DNA of 64,000 bases. Source: Actinobacteria bacterium OV450. Lineage in GTDB: Bacteria > Actinomycetota > Actinomycetes > Streptomycetales > Streptomycetaceae. The notes under the pieces were generated by a model. That model was not told the origin of the DNA. It worked only from the letters and a program-made list of their open reading frames with translations, and did no database searches. This document shows, one piece after another, positions 42,176-50,450 of the stretch (position 1 is the first letter of the stretch; every line of letters starts with the position of its first letter). Position numbers and translations under genes: made by a program. Location: contig LJCW01000372.1 in NCBI GenBank assembly GCA_001298555.1, forward strand, positions 62,001-126,000, written 5' to 3'.

Positions 42176-43000
42176 ATGCACATGAACAGCGCTCCGCACC
42201 TGCTGACCGAAGACCGACCGGAGTTCGATCGGCTCCTCGACGAGGCGCTGCGCACCGCGCACGAACGGCCCGAGCTCGCCGCCCTCGGCGAGCGTCTGAA
42301 CGCCGAACAACTGCGCACGATGGCCATCGGGGCCACCGCGCTGCTGACGGCCGCCGCCGCGGCCGAGTACGACCACTACGTCAAACTCCGCGGGGAGCGG
42401 CGCGGCGAGGCCCTGGCCATGCCCGGATCGGCCGGGGACGGGGCCGGGGGGCAGGCCGAGGGCGAGGACGGCGCGGGCGCAGGCGCCGTGATCGCGGTGC
42501 TCGCGCCGGTCCTGGCCGGCACCGCGATGCTGATCTTCCTGCTGGTGGGGTACATCCTGAAGGCCGTCGAGCCCGAACCGGCCTTCGCCGAAACGATGCT
42601 GACGGCCGGTTGGCTGTTCGGGGCCCTGACCGTGGTGTCCCTGGTCTTCGCGGTGATCGGCCTGCTGGTGACGGCGGTCCGCAACAGCGCGACCGAGGTG
42701 GTGGCGCAGGACGACGACGAGGCGATATCCGACGAGGTCGCGCGGGCCCGCGAGGCCTGGCGGCACGCCCTGCTGGAGCGGGGCATCCTGCCGTTCCTGC
42801 GGGACGCGCTGGCCGATCCGACTACGGGGCCGGTGTATCCGGCCCCCGGTACGCCGAAGGCCGGGCGCATCCCCAACCTGGGATACACCCGGCCCGACTT
42901 CACCAGTCCGGGGTCCACTTCACAGGGGCCCCGCCCCGGTTACACATCGCCCGACTTCACCGGCCCGGACTTCGGCGGCCCGGAGGGCGGCACGCCGTGA
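42176..43000 (+). CDS. Membrane protein of unknown function
   Basis: A 274-residue protein without a recognised domain. Residues 1-60 are helical and acidic, 78-105 are Gly/Ala/Glu-rich, and two membrane helices lie at about 103-127 and 141-168. The C-terminal 70 residues contain Tyr/Pro repeats: GYTRPDFTSPG, GYTSPDFTGPDFGGP, resembling a flexible extracytoplasmic or cytosolic tail. ATG at 42176 follows CGGGGG; the next ATG at 42182 is also possible. It is convergent with the collagen-like gene 18 bp away. Confidence 0.65.
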   Translation: MHMNSAPHLLTEDRPEFDRLLDEALRTAHERPELAALGERLNAEQLRTMAIGATALLTAAAAAEYDHYVKLRGERRGEALAMPGSAGDGAGGQAEGEDGAGAGAVIAVLAPVLAGTAMLIFLLVGYILKAVEPEPAFAETMLTAGWLFGALTVVSLVFAVIGLLVTAVRNSATEVVAQDDDEAISDEVARAREAWRHALLERGILPFLRDALADPTTGPVYPAPGTPKAGRIPNLGYTRPDFTSPGSTSQGPRPGYTSPDFTGPDFGGPEGGTP

Positions 43001-43018
43001 CGGCGCCGCGTTCCGCAG

Positions 43019-43879
43019 CTACTTGTTTTCCTGGGGGCGGAGGTTCAGGTCCTCCGTGGTCGGCGACCCGTGTGCGAACCGGGCCAGGCCGTTGGCTCCC
43101 TGGGCGGGCTGGGGGTTCGCCGCCGTCCAGACCTCCGTGCAGTTGAGGGCGTCGGGAGTGCCCGGGACGATGGTGCACGGCGTCTCGTAGATGTCGCCAC
43201 CGGTGGTCAGGACCTCGACGTGGACGTTGACGCCCTGGGCCGTGACCGACACGGCACAGGCGTCATCCGGGTAGGTCTCCCCGGTGTCCGTCAGGTCGTA
43301 CCAGCGCCAGGGGGTGGGCACGTTGGCCGCGAAGTCGCGGATGCCCGCGTAGGTGATGCCGTCGGAGAGCACCGCCTTGACCTCACGAGAGGCGGCGGGG
43401 CGGACCGCGTCCACGTCGAAGCACTGCCCACTGGGGCCCTGGGGACCCGTGGGGCCGGTCGCACCGGTGGCGCCGGTGAGGCCCGTCGGGCCGGTCGGGC
43501 CGGTGGAGCCGGTCGCACCCGTCAGACCGTTCCCGCCCGCAGGACCCGTGGGACCCGTCGGGCCGGTGGAGCCGGTCGCACCCCTGGGTCCCGTCGGTCC
43601 CTTGGGCCCACGCGGCCCCGTCGGACCGACATTGCACTTGTCGCCACCGCCCGAAGGCTGTCCCATCGCCGCGGGGTCCATCGCCTTCTTGGCCCGCGGA
43701 CCACAGTGGTCGCCACCGCCGGCCATTACGGACCCTGTGGGCTGCGGAGCCCCGGCCGCGGCCGGGGCGGCGATGCCCGCCAGTACCAGCGCCACGGAGG
43801 CGAAGGTGCCTCCGGCCAGCCAGCCGGCCCGTCGGGGCAGGGGGCCCAGGATGGATCGGACCCTGTCCTCAGAACTCAT
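43019..43879 (-). CDS. Secreted collagen-like triple-helix protein
   Basis: A 286-residue protein with a signal peptide or anchor (about 22-45, LAGGTFASVALVLAGIAAPAAAGA) and about 22 Gly-X-Y triplets (residues about 85-152: GPTGPRGPKGPTGPRG, then GSTGPTGPTGPAG and GATGATGPTGPQG). A C-terminal domain of about 130 residues (QCFDVDAVRP onward) has four cysteines and probably folds as a trimerising or recognition head. ATG at 43879 is chosen for GAGGAGC just upstream; an upstream ATG at 43915 would place charge before the signal. Collagen-like proteins in bacteria mediate adhesion or form surface fibres; role in this mycelium is unknown. Confidence 0.85.
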   Translation of the reverse strand: MSSEDRVRSILGPLPRRAGWLAGGTFASVALVLAGIAAPAAAGAPQPTGSVMAGGGDHCGPRAKKAMDPAAMGQPSGGGDKCNVGPTGPRGPKGPTGPRGATGSTGPTGPTGPAGGNGLTGATGSTGPTGPTGLTGATGATGPTGPQGPSGQCFDVDAVRPAASREVKAVLSDGITYAGIRDFAANVPTPWRWYDLTDTGETYPDDACAVSVTAQGVNVHVEVLTTGGDIYETPCTIVPGTPDALNCTEVWTAANPQPAQGANGLARFAHGSPTTEDLNLRPQENK

Positions 43880-44097
43880 GTACCGCTCCTCGCGTACACC
43901 GGATCGAATGATCACCCGAAGTCCGGACGAACGACCGGACTCCGCGGGCCATCCTGAAGATGCGTGCCCCCGGTGCCGCCTCGGCGCGCCCGCCTTTCAG
44001 CGGATCGGACCAGCACACGCAGCCACTTGGCGGTGCCCACCAGGGCCACCCGGGTCCGCACCCGGCGTGCCGTCCGCGCCCCGGAAGGCGCCGTCCC

Positions 44098-44103
44098 TAG
44101 GGT
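44098..44103 (+). promoter_or_regulatory. -10 box of the glycosyltransferase gene
   Basis: TAGGGT eight bases before the GTG at 44112, with no ribosome-binding site, consistent with a leaderless transcript. Confidence 0.4.
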
Positions 44104-44111
44104 CAGCGGCC

Positions 44112-45248
44112 GTGAAGCCGACCATTTGCCTCTGCATGATCGTGAAGAACGAATCCGCCGTCATCGAGCGCTGCCTCACCTCGGTACGGGACCTCATCGA
44201 CACCTGGGTCATCTCCGACACCGGTTCCACCGACGGCACCCAGGAACTCATCCGAAGCACCCTGGACGGGATCCCCGGAGAGCTCCACGAGGAACCCTGG
44301 GTCGACTTCGGCCACAACCGCAGCCTCAACATCGCGCACGCCCGGGGCAAGGCCGACTATCTGCTCCTCCTCGACGCCGACCTCGTCCTGCGCCGCGGCG
44401 GGCCGCTGCCCCCGCTCACGGCACAGTCGTACATGCTGCGCCACGAGGGCGCGACGGAATACCGCATCAAGCGTCTGGTGCGCGGAGATCTCCCCTGGCG
44501 GTACGAGGGCGTCACGCACGAGTACCTGACCTGTGACCAGCCCGGCGAGTACGACCAGCGGCCCGGTTTCCAGCAGAACCTGGACGCGCTGTTCATCGAG
44601 GACCACGCCGACGGAGGCTCTCGGCACGACAAATTCGAACGCGATGCCCGTCTGCTAGGCGCCGCGCTCAAGCAGGACCCCGCCAACACCCGGACGGTCT
44701 TCTACCTCGCCCAGACCATGCGCGACATGGGCGATACCGCGGAGGCGATCCGGCTCTACGAGCAGTGCGCGGCCATGGGCGGCTGGGCCGAGGAGGTCTA
44801 CTACGCCCTGCTCCAGGTCGGTGTTCTGAACGCAGAGGCGGGTGACTGGCCGACCGCCATGGACGCCCTCTCCCGCGCCTGGGAGTCACGGCCCACCCGC
44901 CTGGAGGCCTGCTACGAGCTGGCCTCCAGGCTGAGGATGCTGGGTCGCCATCACGCTGCGCACGCGATCACCACGGCCGTCCTGGACCGGCCCGCACCGC
45001 CGGACCTGCTGTTCATCCAACCCTGGGTCTACCAGTGGGGGCTGCTGTTCGAGCACTCCATCACCGCGTACTGGGTCGGTGACATGGAGGCCTCGCTGCG
45101 CGCCTGTGACCGGCTGCTGGCGCTGCCCGACCTGCCCGACGCCATCCGCCGTCAGACGGAGACCAATCGCGGCTTCGCCGAGGCCCGCAGCGCGCCGTCC
45201 GTCCCTGTTTCACGTGAAACATCGCGCCGCACGAAGGTCCGGCGCTGA
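44112..45248 (+). CDS. Glycosyltransferase family 2 with C-terminal TPR region
   Basis: A 378-residue protein. The N-terminal GT-A domain (about 1-190) opens with ICLCMIVKNESAVIERCL and includes WVISDTGSTDGTQE and the metal-binding LLLLDADLVL (DxD-like). The rest (about 195-365) is helical with TPR-type pairs (GDTAEAIRLYEQCAAMG, GDWPTAMDALSRAWESR). This architecture matches bacterial TPR glycosyltransferases annotated as SunS-like; S- or O-glycosylation of a peptide is possible, but no precursor gene is seen nearby. The C-terminus VSRETSRRTKVRR includes a translated parS at 45207-45220. GTG at 44112 has no clear ribosome-binding site. Confidence 0.85.
   Translation: MKPTICLCMIVKNESAVIERCLTSVRDLIDTWVISDTGSTDGTQELIRSTLDGIPGELHEEPWVDFGHNRSLNIAHARGKADYLLLLDADLVLRRGGPLPPLTAQSYMLRHEGATEYRIKRLVRGDLPWRYEGVTHEYLTCDQPGEYDQRPGFQQNLDALFIEDHADGGSRHDKFERDARLLGAALKQDPANTRTVFYLAQTMRDMGDTAEAIRLYEQCAAMGGWAEEVYYALLQVGVLNAEAGDWPTAMDALSRAWESRPTRLEACYELASRLRMLGRHHAAHAITTAVLDRPAPPDLLFIQPWVYQWGLLFEHSITAYWVGDMEASLRACDRLLALPDLPDAIRRQTETNRGFAEARSAPSVPVSRETSRRTKVRR
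45207..45220. other. parS site at the 3' end of the glycosyltransferase gene
   Basis: Perfect GTTTCACGTGAAAC with T and A flanks (16-bp dyad). Read in frame as VSRET 10-14 codons before the stop. Confidence 0.92.
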
Positions 45249-45262
45249 CCGGGACGTCCGCT

Positions 45263-46333
45263 CTAGAGCCCCACGTCGTCCCCTGCGGCACGGTCCCCCG
45301 GCGCCCGGCGCCGCTGCGCGGTGTCGGTCAGTGCCGACGGGCGCCACACCCCGTCCGGGTGGTAGAGGTTGGTCCCCGGCGGGACGATCTCGTCGATCCG
45401 GTCGAGCGCCGCGTCGTCGAGGGCCAGGCCCGCTCCCTTGACCAGTGAGTTGAGCTGGTCAAGGGTCCGGGGGCCGATGATCACCGAGGTGACCGCGGGG
45501 TGCGCGAGCGGGAAGGCGACCGCCAGTTCGGGCAGGGTGCAGCCGATTTCGTCGGCGAGGCCGACGAGTTGTTCCACGGCCTCCAGCTTGGCGGTGTTTC
45601 CCGGTACCGCCGGGTCGAAGCGCGCCGGTGTCAGCGCCGCCCGCCCCGACGTCAGGTCGACGGGCCCGCCGAGCCTGTACCTGCCGCTCAGGAAGCCGGA
45701 TGCGAGCGGGCTCCAGGTCAGCACGCCCATCCCGTGTCGCCGGGCGACGGGCAGCACGGACGCCTCGACACCCCGGGCGAGGATCGAGTACGGGGGCTGC
45801 TCGGTCCTGAACCGCGGGAGGGCCCGCCGCTCTGCGACGTGATGGGCCTCGACGATCTCCTCGGCGGGGAACGTGGAGCAGCCGAAGGCGCGGATCTTGC
45901 CGGCCCGCATCAGGTCGCCGAGGACCGAGAGGGTCTCCTCGACGTCCGTCGAGTGGTCGGGCCGGTGTACCTGGTAGAGGTCGATCCACTCGGTGCCCAG
46001 GCGCCGCAGGCTGTCCTCCACCGCCCGCACGATCCACCGCCGCGAGTTGCCGCTGCGGTTGCGTCCCTTCCCCATCTGGAAGTGGACCTTCGTGGCGAGC
46101 ACGACGTCGTCGCGCCGGCCCTTGAGCGCCCTGCCGACGATCTCCTCGGACTCCCCGGCGGAGTACATGTCCGCCGTGTCGACGAAGTTGATCCCCTGGT
46201 CGAGCGCGGCGTGGATGATCCGCGCGCACTCCTGGTGGTCCGGGTTCCCCACCGCTCCGAACATCATCGTGCCGAGGCAGTGCGCACTGACCTCTATGCC
46301 GGTCCGGCCCAGACTGCGATATCTCATGGTCAT
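45263..46333 (-). CDS. Aldo/keto reductase
   Basis: A 356-residue NADPH-dependent reductase with the AKR tetrad: Asp in VDTADMYSAGESE (about 50), Tyr in the same motif (about 55), Lys in VVLATKVHF (about 82) and His in YQVHRPDHS (about 122). The NADP-binding tail includes SVIIGPRTLDQLN. The start MTMRYRSLG at 46333 is placed only a few bases from the predicted start of a MerR-type promoter (46342-46372), so the message may be leaderless and inducible. The C-terminal 20 residues are Arg/Ala/Asp-rich. Physiological substrate unknown. Confidence 0.88.
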   Translation of the reverse strand: MTMRYRSLGRTGIEVSAHCLGTMMFGAVGNPDHQECARIIHAALDQGINFVDTADMYSAGESEEIVGRALKGRRDDVVLATKVHFQMGKGRNRSGNSRRWIVRAVEDSLRRLGTEWIDLYQVHRPDHSTDVEETLSVLGDLMRAGKIRAFGCSTFPAEEIVEAHHVAERRALPRFRTEQPPYSILARGVEASVLPVARRHGMGVLTWSPLASGFLSGRYRLGGPVDLTSGRAALTPARFDPAVPGNTAKLEAVEQLVGLADEIGCTLPELAVAFPLAHPAVTSVIIGPRTLDQLNSLVKGAGLALDDAALDRIDEIVPPGTNLYHPDGVWRPSALTDTAQRRRAPGDRAAGDDVGL

Positions 46334-46341
46334 GCGCCCGC

Positions 46342-46372
46342 ACTGTAGGAGCTGGAGTGTCCTCCAGCGCAA
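46342..46372 (-). promoter_or_regulatory. MerR-type promoter with 19-bp spacer and dyad
   Basis: On the minus strand -35 TTGCGC and -10 TACAGT are separated by exactly 19 bp, the overlong spacer of MerR-activated promoters, and the spacer region contains the perfect 6-4-6 dyad CTGGAG/CTCCAG (46352-46367). The expected transcription start falls within a few bases of the aldo/keto reductase ATG at 46333. The regulator is not adjacent; a MerR gene lies at 19916. Confidence 0.65.
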
Positions 46373-46384
46373 GCGTTTCGTGCG

Positions 46385-46430
46385 GGCCGCCGCTCCCGGG
46401 GGTCCCCTCCTTCCCCCCGGAGCGGCGGCC
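46385..46430 (-). terminator. Terminator of thiC
   Basis: GGCCGCCGCTCC (46385-46396) pairs perfectly with GGAGCGGCGGCC (46419-46430); the 22-base loop can itself pair (CGGGGG with CCCCCG). Directly downstream of the thiC stop at 46446. Confidence 0.6.
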
Positions 46431-46445
46431 GCCCCAGCGGTCGGG

Positions 46446-48233
46446 TCAGTCCGCCAGGGGCAGGTACACCCGGTTGCCGCTCGCCGCGAACTCGGCCGAC
46501 TTCGCCGCCATGCCCGCCTCGATCTCATCGGCCTTCAGGTCACCGCCGTGCTCACGGCGGATGTCCTGGGAGATCTTCATCGAGCAGAACTTCGGACCGC
46601 ACATGGAGCAGAAGTGCGCGGTCTTGGCCGGTTCGGCCGGGAGCGTCTCGTCGTGGAACTCGCGGGCCGTGTCCGGGTCGAGGGCCAGGTTGAACTGGTC
46701 CTCCCAGCGGAACTCGAACCGCGCGTCCGACAGGGCGTCGTCCCACTCCTGGGCGCCCGGGTGGCCCTTGGCCAGGTCCGCCGCGTGCGCGGCGATCTTG
46801 TAGGTGATGACACCGGTCTTCACGTCGTCGCGGTTGGGCAGGCCCAGGTGCTCCTTCGGCGTGACGTAGCAGAGCATCGCGGTGCCCCACCAGGCGATCA
46901 TCGCGGCGCCGATGCCGGAGGTGATGTGGTCGTACGCGGGAGCGACGTCCGTGGTCAGCGGGCCGAGCGTGTAGAACGGCGCCTCCTCGCAGATCTCCTG
47001 CTGGAGGTCGATGTTCTCCTTGATCTTGTGCATCGGGACGTGCCCCGGGCCCTCGATCATGGTCTGGACGTTGTGGCGCTTGGCGATCGTGTTCAGCTCA
47101 CCCAGGGTCTTCAGCTCGGCGAACTGCGCGGCGTCGTTGGCGTCCGCGATCGAGCCGGGACGCAGACCGTCACCCAGCGAGTACGTGACGTCGTACGTCG
47201 CGAGGATCTCGCAGAGCTCCTCGAAGTTCGTGTAGAGGAAGTTCTCCTTGTGGTGCGCCAGGCACCAGGCGGCCATGATCGAGCCGCCGCGCGAGACGAT
47301 GCCGGTCTTGCGCCGGGCGGTCAGGGGCACGTACGGCAGCAGCACGCCGGCGTGGACCGTCATGTAGTCCACACCCTGCTCGGCCTGCTCGATGACCGTG
47401 TCCTTGTAGATCTCCCAGGTCAGGTCCTCGGCGCGGCCGTCGACCTTCTCCAGCGCCTGGTAGAGCGGCACGGTGCCGATCGGAACGGGCGAGTTGCGCA
47501 GCACCCACTCGCGGGTGGTGTGGATGTTGCGGCCCGTCGAGAGGTCCATGACCGTGTCGGCGCCCCACTTGGTCGCCCAGGTCATCTTGTCGACCTCCTC
47601 CTCGATGGAGGAGGTGACGGCGGAGTTGCCGATGTTGGCGTTGACCTTCACCAGGAACCGCTTGCCGATGATCATCGGCTCGATCTCCGGGTGGTTCACG
47701 TTCGCAGGAAGCACGGCGCGACCTGCGGCGATCTCCTCGCGCACGACCTCGGGCGCGACGTTCTCGCGGATCGCGACGTACTCCATCTCCGGAGTGATCT
47801 CACCGCGGCGGGCGTACGCGAGCTGCGTGACGGCGGCGCCGTCGCGGCCACGACGGGGCTGGCGCGGGCGGCCCGGGAAGACCGCGTCGAGGTTCTTGAG
47901 GCCACCGCGCGGAGAGGTGTGCTTGATGCCGTCGTCCTCGGGACGCACGGGGCGGCCGGCGTACTCCTCGGTGTCGCCGCGGCCGATGATCCAGTTCTCG
48001 CGCAGCGGCGCCAGTCCGCGCCGCACGTCGGTCTCGATCTGCGGGTCGGTGTACGGCCCGGACGTGTCGTAGAGCGTCACGTCCTTGCCGTTGGTGAGGT
48101 GGACCTGGCGGACCGGCACCCGGATGTCGGGGCGGGATCCCGCCACATAGCCCTTGTGCCAGCCCGGCTGGCGCTCGGTCTGGCCGTCGGCGTCCTGGCT
48201 GACGGCAGGCGTGCGTGCGTCCTGAATGGTCAT
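46446..48233 (-). CDS. thiC: Phosphomethylpyrimidine synthase
   Basis: ThiC, 595 residues, a radical SAM enzyme that rearranges aminoimidazole ribotide into hydroxymethylpyrimidine phosphate for thiamine. The C-terminal non-canonical cluster motif CSMCGPKFC binds 4Fe-4S. EYVAIREN, VNANIGNSA, KWGADTVMDLSTG, TVHAGVLL and EGPGHVP are the diagnostic internal motifs. The first 45 residues are an extended Asp/Gln/Arg-rich leader. It is preceded by a TPP riboswitch ending 11 bases before the ATG and followed by a hairpin, so it is a single-gene unit repressed by thiamine. Confidence 0.97.
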   Translation of the reverse strand: MTIQDARTPAVSQDADGQTERQPGWHKGYVAGSRPDIRVPVRQVHLTNGKDVTLYDTSGPYTDPQIETDVRRGLAPLRENWIIGRGDTEEYAGRPVRPEDDGIKHTSPRGGLKNLDAVFPGRPRQPRRGRDGAAVTQLAYARRGEITPEMEYVAIRENVAPEVVREEIAAGRAVLPANVNHPEIEPMIIGKRFLVKVNANIGNSAVTSSIEEEVDKMTWATKWGADTVMDLSTGRNIHTTREWVLRNSPVPIGTVPLYQALEKVDGRAEDLTWEIYKDTVIEQAEQGVDYMTVHAGVLLPYVPLTARRKTGIVSRGGSIMAAWCLAHHKENFLYTNFEELCEILATYDVTYSLGDGLRPGSIADANDAAQFAELKTLGELNTIAKRHNVQTMIEGPGHVPMHKIKENIDLQQEICEEAPFYTLGPLTTDVAPAYDHITSGIGAAMIAWWGTAMLCYVTPKEHLGLPNRDDVKTGVITYKIAAHAADLAKGHPGAQEWDDALSDARFEFRWEDQFNLALDPDTAREFHDETLPAEPAKTAHFCSMCGPKFCSMKISQDIRREHGGDLKADEIEAGMAAKSAEFAASGNRVYLPLAD

Positions 48234-48242
48234 GAGACCTGA

Positions 48243-48360
48243 TCTCCCTACGCCGGCATTACCCGGTAACAGGTTCGGCGGTCGACGCAGCCTCTTCCCG
48301 TACGCACATATGCTGCGTACGGTGATCAGCGCCCTCTCAGCCCGGTGCTCCGAGCTCCCG
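48243..48360 (-). ncRNA. TPP riboswitch (THI element) of thiC
   Basis: On the minus strand the leader contains the conserved GGAGCACCGGGCTGAGA, then an extended arm (a near-perfect palindrome around GTACGCA/TGCGTAC, 48300-48321), then CGAACCTG and GGGTAATGCCGGCGTAGGGA, the pyrimidine/pyrophosphate-sensor helices of the THI box. The 3' side GTAGGGA overlaps where the ribosome-binding site should be (thiC ATG at 48233), so ligand binding probably blocks translation initiation rather than terminating. Confidence 0.92.
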
Positions 48361-48443
48361 CGTTGTGCAAAGGTGCCCCCACGCTAGCGTCATCTGTGGC
48401 GTGCTGAACAGTGGGCCCCCTCAACTCTTGCGATGATCGGCCG

Positions 48444-49853
48444 GTGACGTCCATGCCGCAGCCCCCCAACACGCCCACCCAGCCCACGGACCACTCCGAC
48501 CACGCACACACGGGCCACAGGCATGACCACGGTCCCGCCCAGGTCCCTCCCCAGGGGTATTCCCACGGCCACTCCCACGGCCACGGGCCGGCGGCGCCCG
48601 TCTCGAAGCACCTGCGCAAGGTCATCGCAGCGGTACTGATCCCCTTCGCCGCCGCCGTCTTCGTCGGCCTGGTGGTGCTCTGGCCGGGTGGCGCCCCCGC
48701 CCACGAGCGCTCGGGAGTGGGCTTCGACCGGCAGACCCAGCAGGGCCGGGTGGTCGCGCTCGAACAGGTCGACTGCAAATCGGTGAACGCCTCGCAGGTA
48801 CCGCCCACGAGCAACCCCACCGCCCCCGAGGGCCGCGAGGCTCGGGCCGCGCAGACCGGCGAGTGCAAGAAGGCCACGATCGAGGTCGCGACCGGATCCG
48901 ACAAGGGCCGCACCTTCTTCGAGATCGTCCAGCCGGGCGCACCGCGGCAGTTGCAGAACGGCCAGGAGGTGGTCGTCGCGTACGCACCGGACGCGCCGCG
49001 GGACCTGCAGTACTCCGTGGTCGACGTGAACCGCAAGCTGCCCCTGGCGGTGCTGGCCGGCATCTTCGCGGTGGCGGTGGTCGTCGTCGGCCGGATGCGC
49101 GGCCTGTTCGCGCTGATCGCGCTGGTCGTCAGTTTCGGCGTGCTGACCCTCTTCATCCTCCCGGCGATCCTGCAGGGCTCGAACCCTCTGGTCGTCGCGG
49201 TCGTCGGCGCAAGCGCCATCATGCTCATCGCGCTCTACATGTGCCACGGCCTGAGCGCCCGTACATCGGTCGCCGTCCTGGGCACGCTCGTCTCACTGCT
49301 GCTGATCGGCCTGCTCGGAACGGTGTTCGTCGACTGGGCCTTCCTCAGCGGCAACACCGACGACAACACCGGTCTGATCCACGGGCTCTACCCGGACATC
49401 GACATGAGCGGTCTGCTGCTTGCAGGCGTGATCATCGGATCGCTCGGCGTACTCGACGACGTGACGGTCACGCAGACGTCGGCGGTCTGGGAGCTCCATC
49501 AGGCCGACTCGACGATGGGACCCCGCGCCCTGTACCGCGCGGCCATCCGCATCGGCCGTGACCACATCGCCTCGGTGGTCAACACCCTGGTCCTGGCCTA
49601 CGCGGGCGCTGCGCTTCCCTTGCTGCTGCTGTTCTCGATCGCGAACAGCAGCATGGGTTCGGTGGCCAACAGCGAGCTGGTGGCGGAGGAGATCGTACGG
49701 ACCCTCGTCGGGTCGATCGGCCTGGTGGCCTCGGTGCCGGTGACCACGGCGCTTGCCGCGCTGGTGGTTTCGGCCGACCGGCCGGGCTCCCCGGCCGCGG
49801 CGGAGGCCTCGGGGCCGGTCCGCGGAGGCCGGGGGCGGCGGCGCAAGCGCTGA
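48444..49853 (+). CDS. YibE/F-family membrane protein with His-rich N-terminus
   Basis: A 469-residue membrane protein. The first 50 residues are His-rich (HSDHAHTGHRHDHG, SHGHSHGHG) and may bind metal. A first membrane helix (about 57-78) is followed by an extracytoplasmic domain (80-190) and at least seven helices (about 190-450) carrying the YibE/F signatures GASAIMLIALYMCHG, DWAFLSGNTDDNTG and VIIGSLGVLDDVTVTQTS. The family is thought to be a transporter but no substrate is known. GTG at 48444 is chosen with GATGAT as a -10 six bases upstream; ATG at 48453 is the alternative. It is divergent from the thiC riboswitch region. Confidence 0.83.
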   Translation: MTSMPQPPNTPTQPTDHSDHAHTGHRHDHGPAQVPPQGYSHGHSHGHGPAAPVSKHLRKVIAAVLIPFAAAVFVGLVVLWPGGAPAHERSGVGFDRQTQQGRVVALEQVDCKSVNASQVPPTSNPTAPEGREARAAQTGECKKATIEVATGSDKGRTFFEIVQPGAPRQLQNGQEVVVAYAPDAPRDLQYSVVDVNRKLPLAVLAGIFAVAVVVVGRMRGLFALIALVVSFGVLTLFILPAILQGSNPLVVAVVGASAIMLIALYMCHGLSARTSVAVLGTLVSLLLIGLLGTVFVDWAFLSGNTDDNTGLIHGLYPDIDMSGLLLAGVIIGSLGVLDDVTVTQTSAVWELHQADSTMGPRALYRAAIRIGRDHIASVVNTLVLAYAGAALPLLLLFSIANSSMGSVANSELVAEEIVRTLVGSIGLVASVPVTTALAALVVSADRPGSPAAAEASGPVRGGRGRRRKR

Positions 49854-49903
49854 GCGACCCGGGTGGCTCGGGGGCCCGGGGCGGCTCGGCTCCGCCGATC
49901 CGC

Positions 49904-50353
49904 TCAGCCCGCGTTCTGCTCGTTCTGCCGCGCCTCGGCCAGGATCCGGTCCAGGGCCTCGTCGAGGTTCTCCTCGAAGTCGCCGAGGTTGCGCTCCTGA
50001 CCGAGCGGAACAAGCCGGTCGGTGCGGTCGAGGAAAGCGACGAGAGGCGCTGCGCCGGCACGGAACAGCGCCCGGTCGGAGCCGACCTGGAGCCTGATGT
50101 GGACGTCGGACAGCTCGCCGGGGTCGGTGGGCGCGATGTGCACATCACCGTCGCCACACGGCTTGTTGATGCCGTCGAGAAGGAGTTCGCGGCCGAACGC
50201 CCAGGTCACGGGCGCGTCTCCGGGAAGGTGAAAGGTCAGCCGCACTGCGTAGGGGTCACGGGTGTCGTACCGGAGTTCCACCGGGATCCGGAACGAGAGC
50301 TCCTCGGAAACGAGGAAGCTCATCATGACCTCTGCCTGTACCGACTCGCGCAT
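49904..50353 (-). CDS. ssgA: SsgA, sporulation-specific septation activator
   Basis: SsgA-like protein of 149 residues that controls sporulation-specific cell division and septum localisation in Streptomyces (recruiting FtsZ with SsgB). The sequence from MRESVQAEVMMSFLVSEELSF through RIPVELRYDTRDPYAV, HLPGDAPVTWAFGRELLLDG and FLDRTDRLVPLGQE corresponds closely to S. griseus SsgA as I remember it, including the upstream MRESVQ start; the more internal ATG at 50323 is a second candidate. The IclR gene ssgR lies immediately upstream, 97 bp away, and is the known activator of ssgA in S. coelicolor. Confidence 0.96.
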   Translation of the reverse strand: MRESVQAEVMMSFLVSEELSFRIPVELRYDTRDPYAVRLTFHLPGDAPVTWAFGRELLLDGINKPCGDGDVHIAPTDPGELSDVHIRLQVGSDRALFRAGAAPLVAFLDRTDRLVPLGQERNLGDFEENLDEALDRILAEARQNEQNAG

Positions 50354-50450
50354 GGACTACCCCGCTGTAGTGGAAGTGGCCAGGAATGATCCCCCAGGGC
50401 CCTCTTGACAAGGGTGGTGGAAGCGCTTGCGGATCACAAGGAGTGAGTTT

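Noticed and set aside
43440..43620. Repeated GC-rich units resembling a CRISPR or satellite array
   Set aside because: The periodicity is of Gly-X-Y codons in the collagen-like gene; there are no spacers or constant repeats.
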